From Parabacteroides distasonis (GTDB lineage Bacteria; Bacteroidota; Bacteroidia; Bacteroidales; Tannerellaceae): a DNA stretch of 64,000 bases. The translations under genes were made by a program, and so were the position numbers. How positions within the stretch are numbered: the stretch's first letter is position 1; every line of letters starts with the position of its first letter. The notes under the pieces were generated by a model. It was not told where the DNA came from. It made no database searches and worked only from the letters and a program-made list of their open reading frames with translations. The DNA lies in assembly GCA_015060925.1 (NCBI GenBank), contig SUXM01000002.1, positions 1-64,000 of the forward strand. Direction: 5' to 3'. Shown one piece after another: positions 17,678 to 27,409 of the stretch.

Positions 17678-17716
17678 AAAGAGAGAAAAGATGCTGCAAA
17701 AATCTTTTCTCTCTTT
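17678..17716. terminator. Bidirectional terminator between pepD and ahpF
   Basis: A 15-bp perfect stem (17678-17692 with 17702-17716; arms begin AAAGAGAG and end CTCTCTTT) with a 9-nt loop, A-rich before and T-rich after. Confidence 0.9.
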
Positions 17717-17732
17717 TTCTTTACAAGATCAA

Positions 17733-19286
17733 CTAAGACACCCTCCCTTTTATCCGATCATCAAATGCAGAAAGAGCAGCTTTAGCACCCTCACCCATCG
17801 CAATGATGATTTGTTTATAAGGGACTGTTGAAACATCACCGGCAGCATAGATACCGGGAACTGTCGTACGACAATGGGAATCGATTTCAATCTCCCCGAT
17901 ACGATTTGTATTTACAATCTTACTAAACGCACTACTATTAGCAGCCAAACCGATCTGCACAAAGATTCCATCCAAATCAATGAGCCGTTTTTCTTGCGTC
18001 AAACGATCTTGCACATAAAGGCCGGTTACCTTTCCCCCATCACCTATTACCTCTAAAGATTGTGTATGAAGGAATATTTCCACATTGGGCAAACTTCTTA
18101 CCTTTTCTTGTAAAACTTGGTCGGCTTTCAACTCTTCCATGAACTCTAAGACAGTAACCTTGGAACAGATCCCGGCCAAATCAATAGCCGCCTCAATACC
18201 CGAATTACCTCCTCCTACTACAGCTACATGCTTTCCTTTATAAAAAGGACCATCACAATGCGGACAGAAAGCAACTCCCCTTCCGATATATTCCGCTTCA
18301 CCCGGGATATTCAACTTTCGCCAACTGGCACCGGTTGCCACAATGACAGCAGGAGCAGCCAAACGTTCTCCGTTTGTTGTTTCAAGGACTTTCATCCCTT
18401 TTTCCAAAGTAACCCTCTCAATACGCCGATGTTCAAAAACGTCAATCGGATAATGACGTATGTGTGCATACAAGTCATTGGCTAACTGTGCTCCGGTTGT
18501 TTGAGGGACAGAGATCATATTCTCTATACCAACAGTTTCTTTAACCTGTCCGCCTACACGTTCCGCCACCATTCCTACATTCAAACCTTTTCGAGCCGAA
18601 TAGATGGCAGCAGAAGCTCCGGCTGGGCCTCCGCCAACCACAATCACATCATATTCCTTTACAAAGGAATCAACCACTTCATCCTGAGAGCCATATTTTT
18701 CCTCCAGTTTTGACAAAAGTTCCCCCAAATCACCACGTCCCACATGAATCAATTTTCCATCAGCGAAAACAGCCGGAACCGCTTGTACCTTCATTATTTC
18801 CGCCTCCTCTTGGTTGATCGCTCCATCTACGGTTTCATGTATGATTTGTGGATTCAAGACTGCCATAACATTCAATGCTTGTACAACATCCGGGCAATTA
18901 GTACAGGTCAGTGAAACATACGTTGTCAGTTCTATCGGACCTTTCAACGCACAAATACGAGCACATAAACTCTTATCAGGGATATTTTTCCCTTTACTAT
19001 CACTATTCAATATCGCCAACAACAAGGAGGTAAACTCATGTCCATTTGGGACAGCTCGAAAAGAGATACCGGTAGGTTGTTCATCCTTGAATAGAGCCAA
19101 TCGCAGTCCTTCTCCTTCTGAAATCCGGCAGGTGATATGGCTTGAACAGGAAGCCACATCCTCCATCAGTTCAATTATTTCTTCCCGGCTTTCATGATTT
19201 GATGCTACTACGACATCCAATAAGTAATATGAATCCAGTTCCGCAAAAATAGCCGACAACTGTTTTTTCATTTCAACATCCAACAT
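17733..19286 (-). CDS. ahpF: Alkyl hydroperoxide reductase subunit F
   Basis: A 517-residue flavoprotein that passes electrons from NADH to AhpC. The N-terminal tandem thioredoxin-fold domain has a CTNC redox pair at 128-131. The thioredoxin-reductase-like part has the FAD loop VVGGGPAGASAA (217-228), the CPHC disulphide (341-344), the NADH-binding VVGGGNSGIEAA, and the C-terminal IYAAGDVSTVPYKQ. It begins 34 nt after the end of ahpC on the same strand. Confidence 0.96.
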   Translation of the reverse strand: MLDVEMKKQLSAIFAELDSYYLLDVVVASNHESREEIIELMEDVASCSSHITCRISEGEGLRLALFKDEQPTGISFRAVPNGHEFTSLLLAILNSDSKGKNIPDKSLCARICALKGPIELTTYVSLTCTNCPDVVQALNVMAVLNPQIIHETVDGAINQEEAEIMKVQAVPAVFADGKLIHVGRGDLGELLSKLEEKYGSQDEVVDSFVKEYDVIVVGGGPAGASAAIYSARKGLNVGMVAERVGGQVKETVGIENMISVPQTTGAQLANDLYAHIRHYPIDVFEHRRIERVTLEKGMKVLETTNGERLAAPAVIVATGASWRKLNIPGEAEYIGRGVAFCPHCDGPFYKGKHVAVVGGGNSGIEAAIDLAGICSKVTVLEFMEELKADQVLQEKVRSLPNVEIFLHTQSLEVIGDGGKVTGLYVQDRLTQEKRLIDLDGIFVQIGLAANSSAFSKIVNTNRIGEIEIDSHCRTTVPGIYAAGDVSTVPYKQIIIAMGEGAKAALSAFDDRIKGRVS

Positions 19287-19320
19287 ACTCTTTCCTCCCT
19301 TGATAAACGACCCTGCTTAT

Positions 19321-19887
19321 TTAAATTTTTCCAATCAAATCAATACTCGGCTTCAAAGTACTATCCCCTTTCTTCCACTTTGCCGGACATACTTCATTCG
19401 GATGAGAGGCAATAAACTGGGCTGCTTCCACTTTGCGAAGCAATTCATCCGCATTACGACCGATACCATTGTCCTGAATTTCAGCCAACTTAATTTTCCC
19501 TTCCGGGTTTACGACAAACGTACCACGATAAGCCATACCCTCCTCTTCGATCATTACACCAAAAGCACGACTTAATGTTCCCGTAGGATCTGCCAACATC
19601 GGATATTTGATTTTACGAATCGATTCTGAAGCATCATGCCATGCTTTATGCACAAAATGTGAATCCGTACTTACAGAATATACTTCTACACCCATCTCTT
19701 GGAACTTACCATATTTCTCAGCCATATCCACCAATTCTGTCGGACATACAAAAGTAAAATCAGCCGGATAAAAGAAGAAGATCGCCCATTTTCCTTTCAA
19801 GTCTTCATGGGTAACCGTCTTGAAAACACCATTCTGAAATGCTTGAACTTTAAACTCCGGAATTTGTGAATTGATAATTGTTGTCAT
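19321..19887 (-). CDS. ahpC: Alkyl hydroperoxide reductase subunit C (peroxiredoxin)
   Basis: A 188-residue typical 2-Cys peroxiredoxin that reduces H2O2 and organic peroxides. The peroxidatic cysteine is Cys48 in FFFYPADFTFVCPTEL and the resolving cysteine is Cys167 in NEVCPAKW. It is followed by ahpF, its reductase. A strong -7 box lies upstream (19934-19941), with a dyad further upstream that could bind an OxyR-type regulator; Bacteroides ahpCF is known to be OxyR-controlled. Confidence 0.97.
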   Translation of the reverse strand: MTTIINSQIPEFKVQAFQNGVFKTVTHEDLKGKWAIFFFYPADFTFVCPTELVDMAEKYGKFQEMGVEVYSVSTDSHFVHKAWHDASESIRKIKYPMLADPTGTLSRAFGVMIEEEGMAYRGTFVVNPEGKIKLAEIQDNGIGRNADELLRKVEAAQFIASHPNEVCPAKWKKGDSTLKPSIDLIGKI

Positions 19888-19933
19888 ACCTTTTACTATT
19901 TAAATGATTTATACTATTTTCTTGTTTGTAGAA

Positions 19934-19977
19934 CAAATATAAATTGTAAAAGGTTGATTGAAAGAGTTTTTCCAATC
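19934..19977 (-). promoter_or_regulatory. ahpCF promoter with upstream dyad
   Basis: On the minus strand the -7 box is TATATTTG (19941-19934), 46 nt before the ahpC ATG. A dyad, GATTG (19956-19960), 12-nt spacer, CAATC (19973-19977), covers the -33 region. That position and symmetry suit an activator such as OxyR, but the site is not an obvious OxyR consensus. Confidence 0.4.
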
Positions 19978-20027
19978 GATAATTTTTATACACCAATAGA
20001 TAAAAACAAAGAATGGTTAGCAAACAA

Positions 20028-20750
20028 TTAAAAAACAAAGCCCCACTTACGAAAGATCGCCTTTGCATGATCCAACCGATCTTTAGATAATGGTTCAACT
20101 CCTTTTAATGGATAATCAATTCCCAATGCCTCATACTTATGTACACCCATTGTATGATAAGGGAGTAATTCGATCTTTTGAATGGTTTTATAGGAACTAA
20201 GGTATTGTGCCATTCGTTCCAAGGAGACATCCTCATCTGTCAATCCGGGAACTAAGACGTGTCGAATCCACGTAGGGATTTGGCGATGTTCTAATTCTTC
20301 TAAAAAAGCGAAGGTATTTTTTTGCTCTACACCGGTTAATCGGGTATGCAAAGAGGAGTCAATGGTCTTGATGTCTAATAAAACTAAATCAACATAATCC
20401 AACACTTCCAAAGCCCTATCCGAACAGATATAACCGGAAGTATCCAATGCCGTATGGAGGGCATTCTCTTTACAAAGGCGGAAAAAATCCTTTAAAAAAA
20501 GTGGTTGTAAAAGCGGTTCACCTCCTGTAACCGTCACACCTCCTTTAGCAATAAAATTCTTATAGCGTAAAACCTCCGTAAGCAATGCCTCCGGCTCCAA
20601 CAAATAAGGTGTTTCACGATTCACCTCCCACGTATCCGGGTTATGACAATATTGACAACGGAGCGGGCAGCCTTGCATGAAGACTACAAAACGAATTCCG
20701 GGACCATCAACGGTCCCGAAACTCTCTAAAGAATGTATCTTTCCAACCAA
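20028..20750 (-). CDS. pflA: Pyruvate formate-lyase activating enzyme
   Basis: A 240-residue radical-SAM enzyme that installs the glycyl radical on PflB. The [4Fe-4S] cysteines are Cys28, Cys32 and Cys35 in GCPLRCQYCHNPDTW, followed by GGVTVTGGEPLLQ and LLDIKTID. It starts 4 nt after pflB on the same strand, so the two are an operon. The enzyme is oxygen-sensitive, and the genes immediately downstream encode the peroxide-reducing AhpC/AhpF. Confidence 0.96.
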   Translation of the reverse strand: MVGKIHSLESFGTVDGPGIRFVVFMQGCPLRCQYCHNPDTWEVNRETPYLLEPEALLTEVLRYKNFIAKGGVTVTGGEPLLQPLFLKDFFRLCKENALHTALDTSGYICSDRALEVLDYVDLVLLDIKTIDSSLHTRLTGVEQKNTFAFLEELEHRQIPTWIRHVLVPGLTDEDVSLERMAQYLSSYKTIQKIELLPYHTMGVHKYEALGIDYPLKGVEPLSKDRLDHAKAIFRKWGFVF

Positions 20751-20754
20751 TGGA

Positions 20755-22995
20755 TTATAAAGATTGATTGATTGTACGAGAAATCACATCCAACTGCTGT
20801 TCACGTGTCAACTTCACGAAGTTCACAGCGTAACCTGATACACGAATTGTCAACTGCGGATATTTTTCCGGATGTTCCATTGCATCTACCAACAATTCTT
20901 TATCGAAGACATTCACATTCAAATGCTGGCCACCATCCGGAGTGAAATAACCATCCAATAGGCTAACCAAGTTGTTGATTTGAATATCACGTTCTTTTCC
21001 TAATGTAGCAGGAGAAACAGCAAATGTATATGAAATACCATCATGTGCATGCTGGAACGGAAGTTTTGCCACAGAAGCCAAAGCAGCAACAGCACCTTTT
21101 TGATCACGGCCGTTCATCGGATTCGCACCCGGTGCAAACGGAGTTCCGGCAGGACGACCATCCGGTGTTGCCCCGGTCTTCTTTCCATACACCACATTAG
21201 AGGTAATCGTTAAGATAGATTGTGTTGGCGTTGCTTTACGATAAGTCTGATGCTGACGCAAATATTCCATGAACTTTTCTGTAATATCTACAGCAATGCT
21301 ATCTGTACGTTCATCGTTATTTCCAAAAGGAACATATTCGCCTTCACGTTCAAAGTCTACCGCCAAACCACGTTCGTCACGGATTACTCTGACCTTCGTA
21401 TCACGGATAGCCGCCAACGAATCGGCCACGATTGACAATCCGGCAATACCGGTTGCACGGATACGTTCCACATCTCCGTCATGAAGTCCCATCTCAAAAG
21501 CTTCGTATGCATATTTATCATGCATGTAGTGGATTATCTTCAACGCATTGATATACACCTTCGCCAACCAACGCATCATCTGTTCATATTTTTCCATGAC
21601 TTCGTCATAATCCAAATACTCACTGGTGATTGGTTCAAAACGCGGTGTTACTTGTATACCAGATTTTTCATCTCGTCCACCATTGATTGCATAAAGCAAA
21701 CATTTTGCCAAGTTAGCACGTGCACCGAAGTATTGCATCTGTTTACCAATCTTCATCGGAGAGACACAACAAGCAATACCGTAATCATCCCCATAGTCCG
21801 GACGCATCAAATCGTCATTTTCATACTGGATAGCTGATGTATCGATCGAAACCTTCGCACAGAACTTCTTCCAGTTTTCCGGGGCATTGTTAAACCAAAG
21901 AACGGTCAAGTTAGGTTCCGGAGCCGGGCCTAAATTATATAAAGTATGCAAATAACGGTAAGAGGTCTTTGTCACCAAAGAACGGCCATCCACCCCTTGG
22001 CCTCCCAATGATTCAGTCACCCAAACCGGATCACCTGAGAATAAATCATTGTATTCCGGTGTACGCAAGAAACGGACAATACGCAATTTAATGATAAATT
22101 GATCGATCAACTCCTGTGCCTCTTCCTCTGTTAATATTCCGGCTTCAATATCTTTTTCAATGTAAATATCCAAGAAAGTAGAGGTACGACCTAATGACAT
22201 GGCTGCTCCGTCTTGGTCTTTTACAGCAGCCAAATAGGCCAAATACAAGAACTGGACAGCTTCACGGGCATCTTTTGCCGGACGAGTCACATCAAAGCCA
22301 TACGCTGCACACATTTTCTCAAATGATTTTAACGCTTTGATCTGATCCGTCACCTCTTCACGGTTACGGATAATCTCTTCAGTCAATTCCTGAATATCCA
22401 ACCGTTTTTGGAAACGTTTCTTCTCCTCAATCAAAATCTGTGTTCCATACAAAGGCACACGACGATAGTCACCAATGATACGGCCACGACCATAGGCATC
22501 CGGCAAACCGGTGATAATAGCTGAACGGCGAGCCGCCAACATCTCATCAGTATAAGCTGAGAACACACCTTCGTTATGAGTCTTTCTATATTTTGTAAAG
22601 ATTTCTTTGGTCATCGGATCCAAATGATAACCATACGCCTCCAAACTGTTTTCCACCATACGGATACCTCCCTTCGGGAAGATACCACGTTTCAATGGAG
22701 CATCAGTTTGCAAACCGACAATCACTTCGTTTTCCTTGTCAATATAACCCGGACCGTATGTATCAATACTCTGAGGAAGTTTTGTTTCAGCGTCGTAAAC
22801 CCCTTTTTCTCTTTCTACTTTAAACATCTCGGTCAACTTATCCCATACCTTCTTTGTCTTTTCAGAAGAAGATACAAGGAACGTATCGTCACCATCGTAA
22901 GGTTTGTAATTGTGTTGGATAAAATCCCTTACGTTAATCTCTTTTTTCCATGTTTCCCCTTTAAACTGCGCCCAGTTCTCGTTTTCAAATCTCAT
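20755..22995 (-). CDS. pflB: Formate C-acetyltransferase (pyruvate formate-lyase)
   Basis: A 746-residue glycyl-radical enzyme that splits pyruvate with CoA into acetyl-CoA and formate. The catalytic Cys-Cys pair is in GIACCVSPM (near residue 410), and the radical glycine is Gly721 in [10 protein letters not shown] close to the C-terminus. [22 protein letters not shown] and [10 protein letters not shown] are typical of PFL rather than diol dehydratases. Its product acetyl-CoA feeds pta-ackA at 8-10 kb. A TACCTTTG -7 box lies at 23038-23031. Confidence 0.97.
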   Translation of the reverse strand: MRFENENWAQFKGETWKKEINVRDFIQHNYKPYDGDDTFLVSSSEKTKKVWDKLTEMFKVEREKGVYDAETKLPQSIDTYGPGYIDKENEVIVGLQTDAPLKRGIFPKGGIRMVENSLEAYGYHLDPMTKEIFTKYRKTHNEGVFSAYTDEMLAARRSAIITGLPDAYGRGRIIGDYRRVPLYGTQILIEEKKRFQKRLDIQELTEEIIRNREEVTDQIKALKSFEKMCAAYGFDVTRPAKDAREAVQFLYLAYLAAVKDQDGAAMSLGRTSTFLDIYIEKDIEAGILTEEEAQELIDQFIIKLRIVRFLRTPEYNDLFSGDPVWVTESLGGQGVDGRSLVTKTSYRYLHTLYNLGPAPEPNLTVLWFNNAPENWKKFCAKVSIDTSAIQYENDDLMRPDYGDDYGIACCVSPMKIGKQMQYFGARANLAKCLLYAINGGRDEKSGIQVTPRFEPITSEYLDYDEVMEKYEQMMRWLAKVYINALKIIHYMHDKYAYEAFEMGLHDGDVERIRATGIAGLSIVADSLAAIRDTKVRVIRDERGLAVDFEREGEYVPFGNNDERTDSIAVDITEKFMEYLRQHQTYRKATPTQSILTITSNVVYGKKTGATPDGRPAGTPFAPGANPMNGRDQKGAVAALASVAKLPFQHAHDGISYTFAVSPATLGKERDIQINNLVSLLDGYFTPDGGQHLNVNVFDKELLVDAMEHPEKYPQLTIRVSGYAVNFVKLTREQQLDVISRTINQSL

Positions 22996-23030
22996 AAGCT
23001 ATCTAAATCTATAATTACGGTTTAGCGATA

Positions 23031-23038
23031 CAAAGGTA
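23031..23038 (-). promoter_or_regulatory. pflBA promoter -7 box
   Basis: On the minus strand this reads TACCTTTG, 35 nt upstream of the pflB ATG. No clear -33 TTTG is seen. Confidence 0.5.
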
Positions 23039-23128
23039 CAGCTTTTCCATATATAGTAAAAGCTCTTTTCAGAAGAAATATAAAAATACCTATCTATAGG
23101 TAGATAAAAGGATTCTATCTACACAAAT

Positions 23129-23158
23129 AAAGGGGCTATCCATAAAGACAACCCCTTT
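23129..23158 (-). terminator. Probable terminator of the surface-protein gene
   Basis: AAAGGGG and CCCCTTT form a 7-bp stem (23129-23135 with 23152-23158). On the minus strand it is followed by ATTTG, so the T-tract is poor. Two more hairpins lie between it and the gene: CCTGC/GCAGG (23167-23171 with 23195-23199, with inner pairs) and AGCGTGTG/CACACGCT (23271-23278 with 23289-23296). Confidence 0.5.
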
Positions 23159-23345
23159 GTTTTGTGCCTGCAATCGCCCTTCACAGGGGGATCGGCAGGA
23201 TAGAACTTTAATTTTATACTTTATATTATTAATTAATGATTACCTGTTCGCCTTTCTCAGGGTACTTAGAAGCGTGTGAAGTAACCTCCACACGCTCCCG
23301 CGTAATCTTTACATTTAGAATTTTATTTGATTATAAATGTTTTAC

Positions 23346-26300
23346 TTATTTCACGATAGCTTTAACAGCAGCTTCACCTTCAACCTTAACAACTACAACA
23401 CCTGCAGGAACAGCGATAGTAGCGTTGTCAGAAGCGATGATTGTGTTAGCTACAGTCTGACCTAAGATGTTAGCGATAACCACTTTCTTACCAGCAGCAC
23501 CGGCGATTGTTACGTTACCGTTACCAGCGATTACCTGAACACCTGCAGCAGAGATTTCTTCATTTGCAGTTGCTTCATCTTCAGTTGGAGCAAAGTAGAA
23601 GATACCTGATTGACCAATTAATTCTACAATAGCACCTAATTCATTTTCATGATTATCAATTGCATTTTCTTCGATAACTACAGGAACACCGTTATGAACT
23701 TTAACCCAAGAACCTTCGAATGATGCAACATTATCACATACTGATTCTAACAAGAAACCTTCGCTTCTACCATCTTCAAGTTCAGGTTCATCTTCAAGTT
23801 TACGGAATGACCAAGTATGAACTGTATTAACATTACCATTAAGAACATGTGTATCAACATAATCAGATGTTAACATATCAGGATCAAGAACTTTCTTTTC
23901 ACCAGAATTATTCTTAATAGTCATGATATCTTCAAATTCAACATCAGAGTTCAATACATACAAGTATTCTACATCACCTACAACCTGGTGGATAGCTTTA
24001 ACGAAACCAAGACGAGTATAAGCATTGAATTTATAAAGATCTGCATTTGCCATCATGTTAGAAGATAATCCTACTGAATCCTTCAAGTTAACCAAGAACC
24101 AACCATAAGTATAACCATTGTAAGCATCTACGTGAGTTTCATCTGCAGCTTCAGCAGCTTCAATTGAACTCCAGTAACCGTGAGTCTTTGTCTTACAGAT
24201 TGCACCATCAGCAACTGAGTCAACACGTACACCTAACAAGTAACGTTGCATATATTCATAGTCATAAACTACTTCATCAACATAGAATGCAGCACGAGCT
24301 TCACGATCGTTAACTGATTTGTTTTCAATTCCTAAGTAAGCAAAGTCAGGATTGATATCTTGGATTGCACTTACATTTGATGCATCACGAAGGTCTTCGA
24401 ATAAATATTCGTTCTGACCATTGAAAATCTTAATATTACCATTCAAATCAACTGCATAATCTTCATCGATATCAATATATTGATTTACCTGAATACCAGC
24501 GAAGAAGAATGCACTAGCTACGTCATTTGGTTCATCTTCTAAGTTCTGTGTACGGATTGTACCCATGTTTGCACCTGATTCAACTTCAGCTTTTGTCCAA
24601 CCATTTTCAAGTGCCAAATCATCACTTTCTGGATTATTGATGTTTACTAATACATAAGCATCTTCTGTTGTATCATTTACAAATTGGTCAGCTTTCAAAT
24701 AGAAGTAAGCTGGATGTGCATCAATACCATCAATTTCAGATTCTGGAAGAGCTCTGTAATAATAACGACCATCATCTTCCTTAACTAATGCTACATAAAT
24801 ACGATCATTGTCAATTAAGTTCTGATCTTTAACTTTGATTACGTATGCCTTTCTTTCTAAACCTGGTAAACCTGCAGCAGCATAACCGAAGCTATTTGTA
24901 ATAACACCGCTATTATCCGGAAGAACAGCTTCACCAATTTCAAAAATAGTTTCACCATCTTCAACAACTTCAAGATCTTCACCTTCAACATGTTCAATGA
25001 ACAAATCACCATTCAAGAAATTATTCAACTGAATTTTGAAGTTATTTTCTAAACCATTATTCAAGAAATCTTCAGGTAACCATAAGTAACCATGATGTTC
25101 ATCTTCTAAAGCAGCTTCATCTTCTACAGCTGTAAATGCCATATGATCTTTATACCAGAATTTATTACCATCTTGTACACTAGCATTGAACCAACCATTA
25201 GATGCATTGAATCCATTATCATAAACACCTTCTGTACGATCAATAAACATCAAATCACCATCAGCACAAGTGTACAACTGACCTTCAAATACCATATCGC
25301 TATATTCACGGTTAGTGATTCTCACATACTTGTTAGCAGCAGAGTTATCAGCATGATCACAACCAAGTTGTTCAACAACCCACATAGTAGCTGGCATATC
25401 ATTGTAATCCTGATTACGAGCTTCTGTATCATACATAAGATGTGTTCCCATGTTATGAACAATACTCATACCTTCTCCACGATTCATTGACCAATTTGTA
25501 CCAAGACCATTTCCTGCAACATTGATGAAATAAAGACCGCTAGGAACTGTTGTACGTGTCAAATATGCAAACGGACGTTCAATTGAAGAGATAAGATCAA
25601 ATTCTCCTAAACCATCTTTAGCTACAGTGAACACTTCACCCAAACCATTGATTTCAGCTTTACCTAATGATACAGTCTTTGAACCATTATAATTATAATC
25701 ATTAACTAAAGTATTTGCTTTAGAGAATTGAGCAATAACAAATGATTGAGTACATTTTGAAGCAGCCCAAGGTGTTCCATCTTCCCATTCCTTATCACTT
25801 TGAACAGCAGCATTCAACGGTTCAATCAACAAACTATCGTTTGTAGGGAAATAAGTAGCACGGAATACATAGCGAGCTTTCATATAGTCGTTATCTGATT
25901 CACGAGGTGTTCTTACGTTAAATTTAACTGCCGGAGAAGCAGATGGCTTCTTAGCTTCTTCTTCGTAACGTACTGTATCCACTAACAAATAATCTTCTGT
26001 ACCTGTTACATTAAAAGAAAGATAATAGCTATGTTTATTAATACTATAGTTAACTTCACCTTCTGTAAATGACATACCATCAGTATTTAAAGTATTAAGT
26101 ACCTCAAGTGTTTTTTTCATGTCAGACCAGAAAAGAAAATCTACAGCTGTGAATTCATTTTCTACAAATACATCATCACCAATCAATTCTTCACTTAAAG
26201 TAAATTTGAAAGATGAATCATTTTCTTTATCATCAGCATCCATACGTGTGTTGAATTGTTCTGCTGTCATGTGGAATGGCATAGCAACAACCGGACGTAA

Positions 26301-27134
26301 TTGTAATGCTTCATCAGCAATATTTTCCAAACGAGATCCAGCGTCTGCAGAAGAGATAACCTTTGCTTGAACTAATTTACCAGCAGTCTTTCTATATTGG
26401 AAACCATCCTCAGACAATTTAACTCTCAAGTCATCATCATTAGCAGCCTCATCACCAAATGCCAAATACATCACTTGATCACTTTCTTGATTGTGCAAAT
26501 ATGAATAAACACGTTCAAAATCAAAGAAATCATTAGCAACTTGGTTTACAGTATACCATGACCATTCAGCAACGCCATCACGCAATTCAGAAATCACTTC
26601 GTTATCAAGAACAGAATGATCGAAAGACAATGTATAACCAGTTTCTTTGTTTACATAAGTAAAGTAACCACCACTCACACCATCAGGTTTGCTATACTTA
26701 ATAGTCCACAAAGAAGCATTCAATTTTGCGCCATAGTTATCAATTGTTCTAGCTTTAGGAACAGCACGCAAATAAATCTTACCTGTTTCGTAATCACGTT
26801 CTTGAATCAAAACATAAGCACCACGACCTTTAGCGCCTTGTTGCAATTCATCATCGATTGCCAATTCTAACTGATACAATTTAGTATCATCAACGAAATT
26901 GATAAACTTATCAAATGAGCTACCATTCATCAATGTACCTTCACCTAAATCTGCATCAAAATTCTTCATAGGTACAAAGGTAGAAGTTGATGCGTCAAAA
27001 ACTTCCTCTGAACCATTCAAAGTACCATAAGTACGATAAGCACCCTGCGGAAAACTAGAAGTCTGCCAGTTTTGAGCTGAAACAGAACCTGCCATCAACG
27101 CAAGTGCCAAAAGTGTAGAAAACTTTTTGTTCAT
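23346..27134 (-). CDS. Giant secreted surface protein with DUF6383-like C-terminal domain
   Basis: A 1262-residue acidic protein from the start MNKKFSTLLALALMAGSVSAQ, a clear signal peptide; the frame opens 14 codons earlier but those residues spoil the signal sequence. The long middle is rich in Asp, Glu, Asn and aromatic residues, with repeated local patterns such as YFYLKADQF and SFVIAQFSK, and I find no enzyme motif. The last 70 residues (from about GVQVIAGNGNVTIAG, through KKVVIANILGQTVAN, to the end VKVEGEAAVKAIVK) resemble DUF6383 of Parabacteroides and a T9SS sorting domain. It is likely a surface-layer or large surface glycoprotein; D-S/T sites for Bacteroidetes O-glycosylation are plentiful. 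The start faces an invertible promoter. Confidence 0.8.
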   Translation of the reverse strand: MNKKFSTLLALALMAGSVSAQNWQTSSFPQGAYRTYGTLNGSEEVFDASTSTFVPMKNFDADLGEGTLMNGSSFDKFINFVDDTKLYQLELAIDDELQQGAKGRGAYVLIQERDYETGKIYLRAVPKARTIDNYGAKLNASLWTIKYSKPDGVSGGYFTYVNKETGYTLSFDHSVLDNEVISELRDGVAEWSWYTVNQVANDFFDFERVYSYLHNQESDQVMYLAFGDEAANDDDLRVKLSEDGFQYRKTAGKLVQAKVISSADAGSRLENIADEALQLRPVVAMPFHMTAEQFNTRMDADDKENDSSFKFTLSEELIGDDVFVENEFTAVDFLFWSDMKKTLEVLNTLNTDGMSFTEGEVNYSINKHSYYLSFNVTGTEDYLLVDTVRYEEEAKKPSASPAVKFNVRTPRESDNDYMKARYVFRATYFPTNDSLLIEPLNAAVQSDKEWEDGTPWAASKCTQSFVIAQFSKANTLVNDYNYNGSKTVSLGKAEINGLGEVFTVAKDGLGEFDLISSIERPFAYLTRTTVPSGLYFINVAGNGLGTNWSMNRGEGMSIVHNMGTHLMYDTEARNQDYNDMPATMWVVEQLGCDHADNSAANKYVRITNREYSDMVFEGQLYTCADGDLMFIDRTEGVYDNGFNASNGWFNASVQDGNKFWYKDHMAFTAVEDEAALEDEHHGYLWLPEDFLNNGLENNFKIQLNNFLNGDLFIEHVEGEDLEVVEDGETIFEIGEAVLPDNSGVITNSFGYAAAGLPGLERKAYVIKVKDQNLIDNDRIYVALVKEDDGRYYYRALPESEIDGIDAHPAYFYLKADQFVNDTTEDAYVLVNINNPESDDLALENGWTKAEVESGANMGTIRTQNLEDEPNDVASAFFFAGIQVNQYIDIDEDYAVDLNGNIKIFNGQNEYLFEDLRDASNVSAIQDINPDFAYLGIENKSVNDREARAAFYVDEVVYDYEYMQRYLLGVRVDSVADGAICKTKTHGYWSSIEAAEAADETHVDAYNGYTYGWFLVNLKDSVGLSSNMMANADLYKFNAYTRLGFVKAIHQVVGDVEYLYVLNSDVEFEDIMTIKNNSGEKKVLDPDMLTSDYVDTHVLNGNVNTVHTWSFRKLEDEPELEDGRSEGFLLESVCDNVASFEGSWVKVHNGVPVVIEENAIDNHENELGAIVELIGQSGIFYFAPTEDEATANEEISAAGVQVIAGNGNVTIAGAAGKKVVIANILGQTVANTIIASDNATIAVPAGVVVVKVEGEAAVKAIVK

Positions 27135-27226
27135 AATATAAAAAAAATTAATTAATAAATAGTATATAATTCTCACGTATATTCAGTCAATCACTGTCTT
27201 TCAACGTATTAACTTAATTTTGGTAT

Positions 27227-27262
27227 AATGACCAGAAATAACGAACGGTTTTTTTGGTCATT
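27227..27262 (+). repeat. Left inverted repeat of the surface-protein switch
   Basis: 36 bp: arm AATGACCA (27227-27234), core ACGAACGG (27241-27248), seven T, then arm TGGTCATT (27255-27262). The arms are exact reverse complements of each other. Confidence 0.85.
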
Positions 27263-27369
27263 TTTTTTGAGTAAAAATGCTTCGTACAACAAAAGGGGTA
27301 TTTTCGTCCTAAAATCGTTATCCGATTGATAAGAAAGGGAATAGAAAAGAAAAATATTTATGAAAAATA

Positions 27370-27400
27370 ATTGTAGGAATAAAAACTATATGTATTTTTG
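27370..27400 (+). promoter_or_regulatory. Promoter inside the surface-protein switch, facing away from the gene
   Basis: ATTG (27370-27373), a 19-nt spacer and TATTTTTG (27393-27400). Transcription would start near 27406, just inside the right repeat. In this orientation it leads into non-coding DNA and would stop at the terminator at 27736-27775. Confidence 0.7.
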
Positions 27401-27409
27401 CAGAGTGAA

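Larger units (their letters stand above)
22996..23345. other. Intergenic region between pflB and the surface-protein gene
   Basis: No gene is seen here. It holds the pflB -7 box and, between 23129 and 23296, three hairpins that lie in the 3' untranslated region of the surface-protein gene. Nearer pflB is a dyad, GTAGATA (23100-23106) with TATCTAC (23116-23122), overlapped by ACCTAT/ATAGGT (23088-23101), which could be an operator about 50-85 nt upstream of the pflB -7 box. Confidence 0.5.

Noticed and set aside
23161-23200. Hairpin-rich stretch as a possible tRNA
   Set aside because: No acceptor stem, T-loop GTTCRA motif or anticodon arm can be placed.
27227-27262. Left 36-bp repeat read as an ordinary terminator hairpin
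   Set aside because: The near-identical partner at 27410-27445 in inverted orientation, with a promoter between, fits a recombination site much better than two terminators lying in non-coding DNA.
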